DNA from: a virus
Reading direction: 5' to 3' (one strand)
Virus record (IMG/VR): IMGVR_UViG_3300044980_000036
Span: 1-26,221 of that record
DNA length: 26,221 bases
The notes under the pieces are model-generated. The model was not told the DNA's origin, did no database searches, and worked only from the letters and a program-made list of their open reading frames with translations. Position 1 is the first letter of the stretch. The number at the start of each line of letters is the position of its first letter. A program made the translations under genes and the position numbers. Positions 1 to 6,762 of the stretch are shown one piece after another.

Positions 1-836
1 GAAACAGTCGAATATCCCTGCCAGGCATATTCCACCGCATTGTTGGTCACTCGCGTGGGAGTGTATCCGGTGGCGCGCCATCCGACTGCATTTCCCCGTT
101 CGTCGCCTCCGATCCAGAACACGCTATTGTCGAGGCGAACCGCTGAATTCATCGCCCCGATCCCTTGCTCTATGAAGCCGCCCGGAACCACCGAAAAAGG
201 AAAAGGAATTTGTCCCGCATCGTAATAAACAACTGTCTTGGTAAGCCCGAATAGCCATACTTGCCGGAAGGCTACCAGCATCGTCACAATGTTATCCACG
301 AATACGCTGACTTGACTTTCCGATAAAGCATTCCATGTCGTGGCATCGAGGGGATTCGACGCCTGAAACGTCTGGCTGTTTTGAAGCAATGCGAGAAAGA
401 ATCCATCGCAATAGGCCACCTGAGAAACACCTGTCAATGTCGAAGAAGGAATGGCGGAAAGAGTGTTGTTCGTCATATTGAACACCCAACACTGGCCCGC
501 GCTCGCAATCAGGATTTGCGTGTTTCCGCCGGCCATTGAAACAGGTTTGCCATCCGTAGCTATCGGCCCGTATTGATTGAAGGTTCCATTCGAGAGCACT
601 TCGCAGAAATAGCTTCCTCCGACTGCAAAAGCTCTTCCGCCATTGTAGATTTGCCCTCGAACGGGTGTATCGGGAAGAGTGCAGAAGATCGAACATCCAG
701 GAGTCGGATAAAGAGCCGCAACTGTCTTTCCAGAACCGGATTCCATTGTTTCGGGATACCAGTTCATGGACTGCTGATCGTCGGCATTCCTGCTCTGTGA
801 TGTATAAGACCCTCCGACAAGCCCGATGCGTGCCAT
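1..836 (-). CDS. P22 gp10-like head-completion / packaged-DNA stabilisation protein (3' end cut by window edge)
   Basis: The reading frame is open from an ATG at 836 to the window edge, giving 278 codons. It begins MARIGLVGGSYTSQSRNADD and continues QQSMNWYPET, the 'Ser-x-Asn-x-D...NWYPE' opening typical of P22 gp10-type proteins. These proteins plug the portal channel after packaging and join portal, gp4 and needle. The rest is a beta-rich string of short hydrophobic strands (for example VWLFGLTKTVVYYDAG), which fits the beta-propeller-like architecture of gp10. The ATG overlaps the stop of the gp4-like gene as TAATG, so translation is probably coupled. The assignment rests on the N-terminus, the fold pattern and the position directly after gp4; I cannot see the C-terminal third. 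Seen: frame and motifs. Inferred: exact role. Confidence 0.75.
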   Translation of the reverse strand, partial: MARIGLVGGSYTSQSRNADDQQSMNWYPETMESGSGKTVAALYPTPGCSIFCTLPDTPVRGQIYNGGRAFAVGGSYFCEVLSNGTFNQYGPIATDGKPVSMAGGNTQILIASAGQCWVFNMTNNTLSAIPSSTLTGVSQVAYCDGFFLALLQNSQTFQASNPLDATTWNALSESQVSVFVDNIVTMLVAFRQVWLFGLTKTVVYYDAGQIPFPFSVVPGGFIEQGIGAMNSAVRLDNSVFWIGGDERGNAVGWRATGYTPTRVTNNAVEYAWQGYSTV

Positions 837-1555
837 TAACGCCTCACAATCATGGTGTCGGATCTCCAATCGTAAACTGAATATCCAGTTCCCGAAAGGC
901 CGGGATCGCATCGCAGAATCGGAGAAGGCAGGTTCGCATCCTTCAAGGCCGAAAGTGAATCCATCGCTATTGCCATAATTTCTGGGGGAATCTGCCTTCC
1001 GAATTCCGGCGCAATCAAAACTGCGAGGTTATACCGAAGCGCCTGTGCATAGGCCGGAGGAAAAGTAATGTCGGTGGTTGATAGATCGTTCCACGCCGCA
1101 AGAGGTTGCCATGAATAAATCACGCAGTTGCAAGCCAATCCAGGAATGACCCAAAAATAAAGCGTCATCTGCGGATCAATGGCCGATCCAGAGCCGCCGC
1201 CTGTAGTCACAAATCCATAATCGGCATAGCAGAATAGCGGATAGGAACCTGAAATGTTCTTGACCCGGACATTCGCCCATCCGTCCACATCGAGCAATGT
1301 AATGGGCACTTCCGAAGGTTGCGTCGGATTGGAAAGAATCTGGCATCCCATGCGGCTGATCTTGGCCGGGCGAGGCATATTGAAATTGCCAGCCGTTCCG
1401 AGAGTGTAGGATTGCTGTCCGAGAACGAAGGGAAAGGTATTGATGTTTTCGCAGAAGATGCGAAGCTGGTCCGCTTGCCATCGATCCAGCATTTGCTGAA
1501 GGATCAGCAGGCAATCGGTTGATTCCGCGCCGGAAAGAGTTTCGCCGGAGGCCAA
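836..1555 (-). CDS. P22 gp4-like tail accessory factor / head-completion protein
   Basis: The canonical-start form is 239 aa, beginning at a TTG (LASGETLSGAESTD...). It carries the hallmark pattern of the P22 tail accessory gp4 family: a Leu/Met helix (LLILQQMLDRWQAD) followed by FPFVLGQQSYTLG and NMPRPAKISRMG. gp4 binds the underside of the portal and starts tail assembly after packaging. Residues AIKAIDLISSSARLAGV, the usual N-terminal helix of the family, lie in frame just upstream but have no ATG, GTG or TTG (see 1556-1618). The true product is therefore probably about 255 aa, starting at the ATC at 1603. The stop overlaps the next gene as TAATG. The family assignment is strong; the start is uncertain. 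Confidence 0.85.
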   Translation of the reverse strand: MASGETLSGAESTDCLLILQQMLDRWQADQLRIFCENINTFPFVLGQQSYTLGTAGNFNMPRPAKISRMGCQILSNPTQPSEVPITLLDVDGWANVRVKNISGSYPLFCYADYGFVTTGGGSGSAIDPQMTLYFWVIPGLACNCVIYSWQPLAAWNDLSTTDITFPPAYAQALRYNLAVLIAPEFGRQIPPEIMAIAMDSLSALKDANLPSPILRCDPGLSGTGYSVYDWRSDTMIVRR

Positions 1556-1618
1556 GACCCCGGCCAGCCTCGCGGAACTGGATATGAGGTCGATGGCTTT
1601 GATGGCTGGTTCTCCCCG
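1556..1618 (-). other. In-frame upstream coding extension of the gp4-like gene without a canonical start codon
   Basis: Directly after the TAA of the upstream 80-aa gene (1619-1621) the same frame reads RGEPAIKAIDLISSSARLAGV and runs into the gp4-like protein. The AIDLI..ARL.GV.ASGE pattern is the conserved N-terminal helix of this family. The only sensible initiator is ATC at 1603-1601, preceded by GGGGAG with an 8-nt spacer. Alternatives are readthrough of the TAA or a base error changing ATG to ATC. Confidence 0.6.
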
Positions 1619-1861
1619 TTACCTCTTTTTGAAAACTTCGTGAACGCTGTTCGCCATCTTGAGGCCTTTGTTCGATGGCAAAGCATTGGTGCTCGGCTGT
1701 TCCGGCTTAATTGAATTCAGATGCTCGTGCCGCGCACGCTGACCGCCCTGAACTTCCTTGTCGATTCTGTGACTGCGTTCGAGGGCATGATGCGCTGTTT
1801 CGGGAATCGGAGCCTCGACCATCTTATTGACTTCAATGCCGCCCTGCTTCATCTGTGGCAT
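1619..1861 (-). CDS. Small hypothetical phage protein (80 aa)
   Basis: An 80-aa, polar and basic protein (MPQMKQGGIEVNKMVEAPIP...VHEVFKKR) with no recognisable domain or membrane segment. The ATG at 1861 has a very strong ribosome-binding site (GGAGGAGG, about 6 nt away) and overlaps the preceding stop as TAATG. The gene sits between an unknown virion gene and the gp4-like gene. It ends with TAA in the same frame as gp4, so the two differ by a single stop codon. It resembles the small basic proteins often found between head genes, but I do not recognise its function. Confidence 0.7.
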   Translation of the reverse strand: MPQMKQGGIEVNKMVEAPIPETAHHALERSHRIDKEVQGGQRARHEHLNSIKPEQPSTNALPSNKGLKMANSVHEVFKKR

Positions 1862-2400
1862 TAGACCTCCTCCACAATTCGCGCCGGGATGTCGAGCTTC
1901 ATCGGATTATCGACCCATCCCTCTTTTTCGAGCTTTGCCTGATCCTTCCGGCAATCGGCTTCGTCAATCGGAGTCGGGAAGTTCTGTTGCCATCCTTCCG
2001 GCACCCAACAGGTGATGTAGGGATGTACGATATTGATTCCCTTGTCCGAGCCGTGGCCGGTGACCTGACCTTGATAGCCGTTCTCGATTGCCAGGTTGTA
2101 GGGCATCGGATAGTTGGGATTGATGCGGTCGCCATGCAAGCGAGGCTCTTTGGTTTTGTCGGGCTTCCCGCCTTCACCAACAGGCCATTTCACCGCAAGT
2201 TTGTACATCACTTTCGGGTAGTGGGCGTTTTCTTCCGCGACCTGCTCGGCATAGAGCTTGTCCACTCCGGTTATGCGAGGAGGCTTGGGCTGATTTTGCT
2301 CCATCGCCCAAATCTGCTTGTCATCGCGGCCTGTTGAATCCCGATTCTCCCGGACCAGGATCATCTCGCTGTTCTTTGGCTGTACTCGGACGACTGGCAT
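1861..2400 (-). CDS. Hypothetical phage protein with YPKVMYK motif (179 aa)
   Basis: A soluble 179-aa protein with a well-placed AAGGAG site before the ATG. It contains YPKVMYKLA near residue 65 and a C-terminal EGWVDNPMKL. This 'P-K-[VM]-[LM]-Y ... GW.D.P' arrangement recurs in small virion-region proteins of unknown function from many tailed phages, where the tyrosine motif starts a short beta element and the Gly-Trp motif closes it. Charged linkers separate the two. It lies in the late operon between the proline-rich 79-aa gene and the 80-aa gene, with a TAATG overlap downstream. A minor structural or head-tail joining role is inferred from position only. Confidence 0.75.
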   Translation of the reverse strand: MPVVRVQPKNSEMILVRENRDSTGRDDKQIWAMEQNQPKPPRITGVDKLYAEQVAEENAHYPKVMYKLAVKWPVGEGGKPDKTKEPRLHGDRINPNYPMPYNLAIENGYQGQVTGHGSDKGINIVHPYITCWVPEGWQQNFPTPIDEADCRKDQAKLEKEGWVDNPMKLDIPARIVEEV

Positions 2401-2415
2401 TCTCTATTCTCCTTT

Positions 2416-2655
2416 TTAATGTGTTGGTCCCGGAGGCGGTGGCGGAGGAACGGCTGCTGGCGCTGCCTTCTTTGCGTCGCTTGGCTTCGGGCCAGCCGTC
2501 AGGGTGAATTCTTGACCGACTTCATACAGGAAAACATCTTTTTCCGGTGGCGGAACGGGTAGAGAAAGACTTCCCTGCAATCCATCTTCTCCGGTCAGCG
2601 TCAATGTGAAATCCCCATTATGTGATTGCGTGTTCTTAGTAACCTTGAGCTTCAT
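2416..2655 (-). CDS. Small proline-tailed hypothetical protein (79 aa)
   Basis: A 79-aa protein with a beta-like N-terminal half (MKLKVTKNTQSHNGDFTLTL, then TGEDGLQGSLSLPV) and a low-complexity Ala/Pro tail ending in PPPPPPGPTH. The ATG at 2655 has an AAGGAGG site 4-5 nt upstream. It lies in tight series with its neighbours in the late operon. The N-terminal part could be a small beta-sandwich; the tail is probably disordered. I do not recognise a family. Confidence 0.7.
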   Translation of the reverse strand: MKLKVTKNTQSHNGDFTLTLTGEDGLQGSLSLPVPPPEKDVFLYEVGQEFTLTAGPKPSDAKKAAPAAVPPPPPPGPTH

Positions 2656-2664
2656 AATGCCTCC

Positions 2665-3192
2665 TTATGTTCCTGTTTCGATGGTGTAGAAAATGGTGAT
2701 ATGCGTGGTACTTGTGCCGCCTCCGGTAAAGTTTCCTGTCGCCTTTGTAATGGTAAGAGGGGCATTTTCGTTCGTCGGAGGATTCGCTGCCGTCGAAGTT
2801 GCCGAGAAGTCAAAGACTTGTTGGGCGCGTTGCCCGTTTGTTGGCTGCGTGAATACAGTATTGGCCGCCAGAGCCGCCGACATCGTGCCGACGGCAAATG
2901 ATACCGCCCCGCCGCCTCCATCACTCAATGCAGTCGTGACGCATAGCTGCCGAATGATGATCGTTTCCGGGCAAATCATCAATCCCAATCCCGGAGCGGC
3001 AACCAAAGTAATTGCTCCCGTATTGAGCGTAATCATTTGAGCCGCAGTGAGGATAATATCCGTCCGATAATCCATCTGGAAGGCGGATTGAAGCTGTTGA
3101 ATCACGTCCGGTGTGAGTGCTCCGAACTTGGTCATGATCGAAGGTACTTGCAGGGTTGCCGCTGTCGGCAATGCAGTAGGTGTTGAGGCCAT
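2665..3192 (-). CDS. Putative minor structural protein, beta-rich (175 aa)
   Basis: A 175-aa protein with a helical N-terminal segment (LTPDVIQQLQSAFQMDYR) followed by Thr/Ala/Gly-rich predicted beta strands, finishing THITIFYTIETGT. Composition and position between small virion genes and the glycosyltransferase suggest a head decoration or minor capsid-associated protein. The start is ATG at 3192 with an AAAGGAG site that overlaps the stop of the glycosyltransferase gene. No catalytic motif, signal peptide or membrane segment is visible. The role is inferred from context. Confidence 0.7.
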   Translation of the reverse strand: MASTPTALPTAATLQVPSIMTKFGALTPDVIQQLQSAFQMDYRTDIILTAAQMITLNTGAITLVAAPGLGLMICPETIIIRQLCVTTALSDGGGGAVSFAVGTMSAALAANTVFTQPTNGQRAQQVFDFSATSTAANPPTNENAPLTITKATGNFTGGGTSTTHITIFYTIETGT

Positions 3193-3201
3193 AATTCTCC
3201 T

Positions 3202-3930
3202 TTAGACAGGAACTGATTCTTTCCAGCCAAACTCTTTTCCGTTCACTTCGACGCCTCGCGTCGGATAGCTTCCCGCCGGCATCCAGTAGGGAATGCCTTC
3301 AGGACTCCAATGGATCGGCAAAATCCCGCCGTGCGCCATAACCTTGAATCCTGCCTTCGCTAGTTTCTGGCAGAAAAAGAAATCCACCGAGATTTCCTCA
3401 AGCGTTGCCATTTCTTCCGGCTCGAACAGGCCCGGATAATCGTTCAGTTCCTCGATGGTCCTGATCTGCTTGAACCAGGGCTTTTCCATCCTCAGAAAAG
3501 CTTCATTGCGAACCATCATTGCTCCGCTTCCGACTGCATAGCAGGGGAAAATATCTCCGAGTTTCCACTTCCAGAATGTTCCCCCTCCGAAAGACTGGAA
3601 TACCAATGGTTGCGGAGGTTCCTGACGTGTCGTACAGACCGCGCCAGCAGCCATCACGTCAGGTTCCGCATTTTCGAGGACCCGAAGAAGTTCAACCAGA
3701 GTGGTGGGCGGAATTTGCACGTCATCATCGACGAACATCGTATATTCCGCCCCCAAATCAAGCGATTGCTGCGCCAGAGCGTTGTAGGCATCGTCCATTT
3801 TCTGACCGAGTACATGCAGCCAGACATGAATCGAATTGCGCGGCTGCTGCAAGTTCTGCATGGCGATATGCCATTGCGGAATTACAGGCCTTCCGCCGAA
3901 CGCCGTCGCTATGGCGAGCTTCGGTTTCAT
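3202..3930 (-). CDS. Glycosyltransferase family 2-like (GT-A fold) protein
   Basis: A 242-aa protein, MKPKLAIATAFGGRPVIPQW and onwards. It has the GT-A signature: an N-terminal beta strand, then YTMFVDDDVQIPP with the metal- and nucleotide-sugar-binding Asp triad at residues 68-70, and a later acidic EISVDFFFCQKLAKAGFKV block ending in HWSPEG, as in family 2 and related enzymes. The ATG at 3930 overlaps the upstream stop as TAATG and lacks its own ribosome-binding site, so it is probably translated by reinitiation. A longer 273-aa reading from 4023 would overlap the neighbour by about 94 nt and is less likely. It lies inside the virion gene block next to a Ser/Thr-rich structural protein, so that protein or the capsid may be its acceptor. 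The substrate is unknown. Confidence 0.8.
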   Translation of the reverse strand: MKPKLAIATAFGGRPVIPQWHIAMQNLQQPRNSIHVWLHVLGQKMDDAYNALAQQSLDLGAEYTMFVDDDVQIPPTTLVELLRVLENAEPDVMAAGAVCTTRQEPPQPLVFQSFGGGTFWKWKLGDIFPCYAVGSGAMMVRNEAFLRMEKPWFKQIRTIEELNDYPGLFEPEEMATLEEISVDFFFCQKLAKAGFKVMAHGGILPIHWSPEGIPYWMPAGSYPTRGVEVNGKEFGWKESVPV

Positions 3931-4604
3931 TACGTGCTGTGGACCGCCGGATACCAAAGAGCCGAGCCAAGACTGGTATCCAGGATGAAGTCCATGAACG
4001 TTGCCGCTGTTCGAGCCGTGCAACTTGAGGCAATCGCCGGTCCCGATCCGCCGCCGCCGGAGTTGAATACCGCCGCACCGTCGCAGATGATCGAAATGCG
4101 ATAACCGTTGACGTAGTTTTCCTCTGAGTTCGGCCCGGAGTTTCCAAGCAAAGCCGAAGTGGGAGGCTGAATGTTGGTGATTGCTGTGGTTCCGGTCAAA
4201 TGAAACAACGGACCAGGGGCTTGAATGGTCGTCGCCGACGCAATTGATACCGATGATCCCATGTTCGGAACGTCGGGCTGAACCAATGTGAAAGCGTCAA
4301 TGGCCGGACGGAAACCGAGAAAATCGGTATTCAGTCCGAAAATGAAAGGTGTCAAGGCTTGATGCGCCATTGCCCTGGTTCCATTCATTCCACGCTTGAC
4401 CTGTGCAATGGTCGCCGAAGGAAGCGCGACGATTTGCATGAGTTCATGTTCGACGAGCAGGTAGGTGATAACGCCCGTTCCCGGAGTGAGCGCCGTGCCA
4501 GCACCTTGAAAGTTCGATGCCGTTACGCCCGTGCCGCTCGTCAGCGTTACTGTCGTACTCGTCGGAGTCATTGCAGTTGCGATGGTGCTGTAAGCGAATG
4601 CCAT
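3930..4604 (-). CDS. Putative head/tail structural protein, Ser/Thr/Gly-rich (224 aa)
   Basis: A 224-aa protein rich in Thr, Ser, Ala and Gly (MAFAYSTIATAMTPTSTTVT...). It has alternating beta strands, an EHELMQIVALPSATIAQVKR segment and a long Gly/Ser loop near the C-terminus. This pattern is typical of phage decoration or fibre-like structural proteins. The ATG at 4604 has an AAGGAG site. It is placed directly after the coat protein gene in transcription order, which favours a capsid-associated role, and its high Ser/Thr content makes it a plausible glycosylation target for the next gene. Two Cys near the C-terminus (SSCTAR and ICDG) could form a disulphide. No family is recognised. Confidence 0.7.
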   Translation of the reverse strand: MAFAYSTIATAMTPTSTTVTLTSGTGVTASNFQGAGTALTPGTGVITYLLVEHELMQIVALPSATIAQVKRGMNGTRAMAHQALTPFIFGLNTDFLGFRPAIDAFTLVQPDVPNMGSSVSIASATTIQAPGPLFHLTGTTAITNIQPPTSALLGNSGPNSEENYVNGYRISIICDGAAVFNSGGGGSGPAIASSCTARTAATFMDFILDTSLGSALWYPAVHST

Positions 4605-4619
4605 GTGTCATCGTCTCCT

Positions 4620-5834
4620 TTACGCCATCACACGGCAGGCAGTTTCCCCGTAAAGGGTGGCCCATCCGTACAGGACATCGAAACGCCCTGGTAGTCTGTC
4701 GGAATTGATGTCATATGCCTTGATGTAGCGCATCGAAAGTCCCAACTGATCCGAACTCTTGCGCTCGGCCATGATTACCCCGCCGGTCGGCACAACCATA
4801 TCCGCCATACCGAGAGTGAAACTTCCCTTGTGGAAGCATAGACCTTGCGGAGAGTTGGTATTGGCCGCGCCGAATACGTTGATCGTTGCGCCAGCACCGG
4901 GAGCCGCGACGACGTTCTGGAATGGGCCGGAAAGTACGATGGCCGGGTAAATGGGTACAGCCGCCGTGCCGCCCGATGAAGTGACGTTCGCGGTAACCGT
5001 AAAGCATTGAAGCGATCCGGTGGAAGTCTTTTCCTGCGGGTTGACCGAATAGCAGCCTGTTGACCCTGATCCGATGGTAAAGACGTTCCCTTGAAGCAAG
5101 AGGTTCGCCACTGACCCGGCGTTGCTGATGTTGAGTGTCGCGCCGGACTGACCGCCTGCGTTGACCGTTGTTCCTGCGTTCAAAGCCCCTACCGTGTTGA
5201 TCGCCACGTTCTGATCCATCGCCCAGGCCGCACCGATGGCATAGCCCATGTAACCCTCTTCATACTGCTCGCGGATTCGTTCCGAGGACTGGAACAAACC
5301 CTTGAGAGCGTCGACGATGGGAGGCTCCATTGCCTGGTTGATGATGATGGCGCGTGGAGTCTTTGCCGCAGCGTTATCGTTCAACTTCTGCATGGCTTGA
5401 AGATAAGTCAGCAGGGCGTTCGGAGGCGTTCCCGGAGTCCCGACTGCGTTTGCCACGTTCAGATATTGAAGCAACCCATCGGCATCAACCTTGTTCGCAA
5501 TGCGGGCCATTGCCGGCTTCAGGAACCGATCCGCGAAGTTTTCGATGTTCAGGGTGAAATCTTCTGAAGTGAAGGTCGTGTCCACACCGAACTGAGTGGT
5601 GAGAACGAGCTGAACGACTGTTTCAATCGCATCTTCGGTCGAAAGACCCTGCCCGGAACGGCCTGTATATTTGGGTGGTTTCCTGATGTTGAGGATCGTG
5701 CCAATCTGTGCGCCCTGCTTGCCGAAATCCTTGTCATACTCACGAACGACTTCCTTGGTGAAGGTCAGTTCGTTTTCTAAGACCGGCAGTGACTCCATCG
5801 TCACTTGGCCGATCGTCAAAAGTTGGTTTGCCAA
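4620..5834 (-). CDS. Major capsid protein, P22 gp5-like
   Basis: A 404-aa protein beginning at a TTG (LANQLLTIGQVTMESLPVLE) with a good AAGGAG site 6 nt away. The N-terminal half carries the P22 coat-family signature: TKEVVREYDKDFGKQGAQIG, IRKPPKYTGR, VVQLVLTTQFGVDTTFTSED and NFADRFLKPAMARIANKVD. These correspond to the N-arm, E-loop and spine helix of the HK97 fold. The middle is Gly/Ser/Thr-rich, where P22 coat has its inserted I-domain. The C-terminus returns to a compact domain (MRYIKAYDINSDRLPGRFDV). The length is close to P22 coat. It lies downstream of the scaffold gene but is separated from it by an inserted block, and it has its own promoter and leader hairpin. The identification is very secure. 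Confidence 0.95.
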   Translation of the reverse strand: MANQLLTIGQVTMESLPVLENELTFTKEVVREYDKDFGKQGAQIGTILNIRKPPKYTGRSGQGLSTEDAIETVVQLVLTTQFGVDTTFTSEDFTLNIENFADRFLKPAMARIANKVDADGLLQYLNVANAVGTPGTPPNALLTYLQAMQKLNDNAAAKTPRAIIINQAMEPPIVDALKGLFQSSERIREQYEEGYMGYAIGAAWAMDQNVAINTVGALNAGTTVNAGGQSGATLNISNAGSVANLLLQGNVFTIGSGSTGCYSVNPQEKTSTGSLQCFTVTANVTSSGGTAAVPIYPAIVLSGPFQNVVAAPGAGATINVFGAANTNSPQGLCFHKGSFTLGMADMVVPTGGVIMAERKSSDQLGLSMRYIKAYDINSDRLPGRFDVLYGWATLYGETACRVMA

Positions 5835-5855
5835 GTTGCTCTCCTTTCAAAGATA

Positions 5856-5872
5856 GAATCGTTTTCCGATTC
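5856..5872 (-). promoter_or_regulatory. Leader hairpin just upstream of the coat-gene ribosome-binding site
   Basis: GAATCG - 5-nt loop - CGATTC forms a perfect 6-bp stem in the 5' leader of the coat gene, ending about 10 nt before the AAGGAG site. A second short stem (GAGGA/TCCTC) lies further upstream in the same leader. It may shape translation or mRNA stability. Its function is inferred. Confidence 0.4.
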
Positions 5873-5935
5873 CGTCCCTGGGCGGAGAGTTTGAGGAGCG
5901 CTAGGCAGCTTCCTCGCGGGGATGTGACTGCGGAT

Positions 5936-5963
5936 ACGATAAAGCTAATTTTTAGAAAGTCAA
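5936..5963 (-). promoter_or_regulatory. Candidate promoter for the major capsid gene, overlapping a 17-bp palindrome
   Basis: On the minus strand there is a TTGACT (-35), 16-nt spacer, TATCGT (-10). It starts a leader of about 85-95 nt ahead of the coat start. The -35 box lies inside GAAAGT-tcttg-ACTTTC, a perfect 6-bp inverted repeat (5955-5971) that could be an operator, or the end-hairpin of the upstream gene without a U-tract. It would give extra coat transcript beyond the main late promoter. Confidence 0.5.
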
Positions 5964-5973
5964 GAACTTTCGT

Positions 5974-6201
5974 TCAATCGTCTGTCTGAGCGTGTAAATT
6001 ACAAGTAAATATCCAAGATTTGAACGAATCAATCATGTAATTGGCAGTCGCTATTTCAGTCTCGTCGGTGGTAATGAAACCCATTGGTGTGTCCACTTCT
6101 TTTTTGTTCTGATAGAGAATAATTACGTGTTCCATGTTTTCGGCATGTTCAAGAGCTTCCATAAGAGCATCAGTTACTGAATTTTTTGCTATTCGTTTCA
6201 C
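5974..6201 (-). CDS. Small hypothetical protein (75 aa), GTG start
   Basis: A 75-aa mostly helical protein (ALMEALEHAENMEHVIILYQ...) with a C-terminal SFKSWIFTCNL segment. The start is GTG at 6201 with GAGAGG about 6 nt upstream. The GTG overlaps, as GTGA, the stop of the frame that repeats the scaffold C-terminus (DADEYIRLRRQQRRESRGRR). This suggests the gene was once translationally coupled to the scaffold gene itself. It lies just upstream of the coat-gene promoter. No family is recognised. Confidence 0.65.
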   Translation of the reverse strand: MKRIAKNSVTDALMEALEHAENMEHVIILYQNKKEVDTPMGFITTDETEIATANYMIDSFKSWIFTCNLHAQTDD

Positions 6202-6373
6202 CTTCGGCCTCTCGATTCCCGGCGTTGCTGCCTTCGCAACCGGATATATTCGTCCGCGTCGCTTTCGGCGTCGCTTCCGTCTTGGTTTCCGGCTTGATCT
6301 TCAGTAGGTCGGACACGGCCTCTCTGAACTTCAGAGGGGCCAGAGACAGGCGAGCTTTATTTTCACGTTGCAT
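6170..6373 (-). CDS. Small moron-like hypothetical protein (67 aa), probably leaderless
   Basis: A 67-aa reading (MQRENKARLSLAPLKFREAV, then SDLLKIKPETKTEA...). The 'LKFREAVSDLLKIKPE' helix resembles the small helical phage proteins that start 'L.F.EAV..LLK.KP'. The last third runs through the 49-bp repeat in a frame different from that of the scaffold copy and looks less natural, so the original C-terminus may have been replaced by the duplication. There is no ribosome-binding site; an extended -10 promoter ends 7 nt before the ATG. It overlaps the next gene by 32 nt. Function unknown. Confidence 0.5.
   Translation of the reverse strand: MQRENKARLSLAPLKFREAVSDLLKIKPETKTEATPKATRTNISGCEGSNAGNREAEGETNSKKFSN
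6208..6256 (-). repeat. 49-bp direct repeat, copy 1 (duplicated scaffold 3' end)
   Basis: 49 bases are identical to 6773-6821, in the same orientation and 565 bp apart. In copy 2 they encode the last residues of the scaffold protein (EYIRLRRQQRRESRG). Here the equivalent frame also ends RGRR-stop, using different synonymous codons in the flank, but has no start codon of its own. About 15 further flanking bases match with two mismatches. Confidence 0.95.
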
Positions 6374-6380
6374 AGGCCGC

Positions 6381-6409
6381 AGTCTACCATGTTGTGGATT
6401 GAAAACCAA
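6381..6409 (-). promoter_or_regulatory. Candidate extended -10 promoter for the moron-like gene
   Basis: On the minus strand there is a TTGGTT, 17-nt spacer, TAGACT, with TGG directly before the -10 (extended -10 TGn). The -10 ends 7 nt before the ATG at 6373, predicting transcription from the initiator codon (leaderless mRNA). This geometry matches the two early promoters at 14168 and 17275. Confidence 0.45.
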
Positions 6410-6462
6410 AAATAACCTGTGCGCTTGCTGTTGCATCATAACTCGTGTAAGGTGGCTGAACC

Positions 6463-6657
6463 GTGAAACGAAAGACCCCCAAAAAAAGGAAGAAACCGAG
6501 CCTCACTGAATCAGCTCGAAAGGTTACGGCGATTCTCGAAGAGCATCTCTTGACGCTGCCTGTTGAAGAGCGCGAAATGTATGTTGCCTCATTTGAACGC
6601 GGAGTCCTCAGAGCTTCCCGCGCAAAGCGGCGCCCCTCCGAAGGGCGTTTAGGCTGA
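6463..6657 (+). CDS. Small basic hypothetical protein on the opposite strand (64 aa)
   Basis: A 64-aa protein from a GTG at 6463 with AAGGTGG 8 nt upstream. It has a Lys/Arg-rich start (MKRKTPKKRKKPSL), a helical core (KVTAILEEHLLTLPVEEREM, then YVASFERGVLRA) and a basic tail. It is the only plus-strand gene inside the leftward late operon. It lies between the two 49-bp repeats, back to back with the moron-like gene. Its composition suggests a nucleic-acid-binding or host-interaction protein. This fits an inserted accessory (moron) unit; the function is not recognised. Confidence 0.6.
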   Translation: MKRKTPKKRKKPSLTESARKVTAILEEHLLTLPVEEREMYVASFERGVLRASRAKRRPSEGRLG

Positions 6658-6762
6658 CATAGCACCACCTACCTTCTGGGGGCTTCGGTGAACTGCTTGG
6701 CCGCACTATCCGAGGCCCCTGAACTTCCCGAGCATATTACGAAAAAATACCATTCGCCGAAA

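Noticed and set aside
292-696. A 134-aa minus-strand frame starting MFDLLHSSRYT
   Set aside because: Out of frame with the gp10-like reading that runs unbroken from 836 to the window edge; composition Arg/Ser-rich as for a shadow.
6198-6373. A classical -1 programmed frameshift joining the 67-aa gene to the copied scaffold tail
   Set aside because: The offset is right, but no X-XXY-YYZ slippery heptamer was found before the repeat; kept only as a possibility in a finding.
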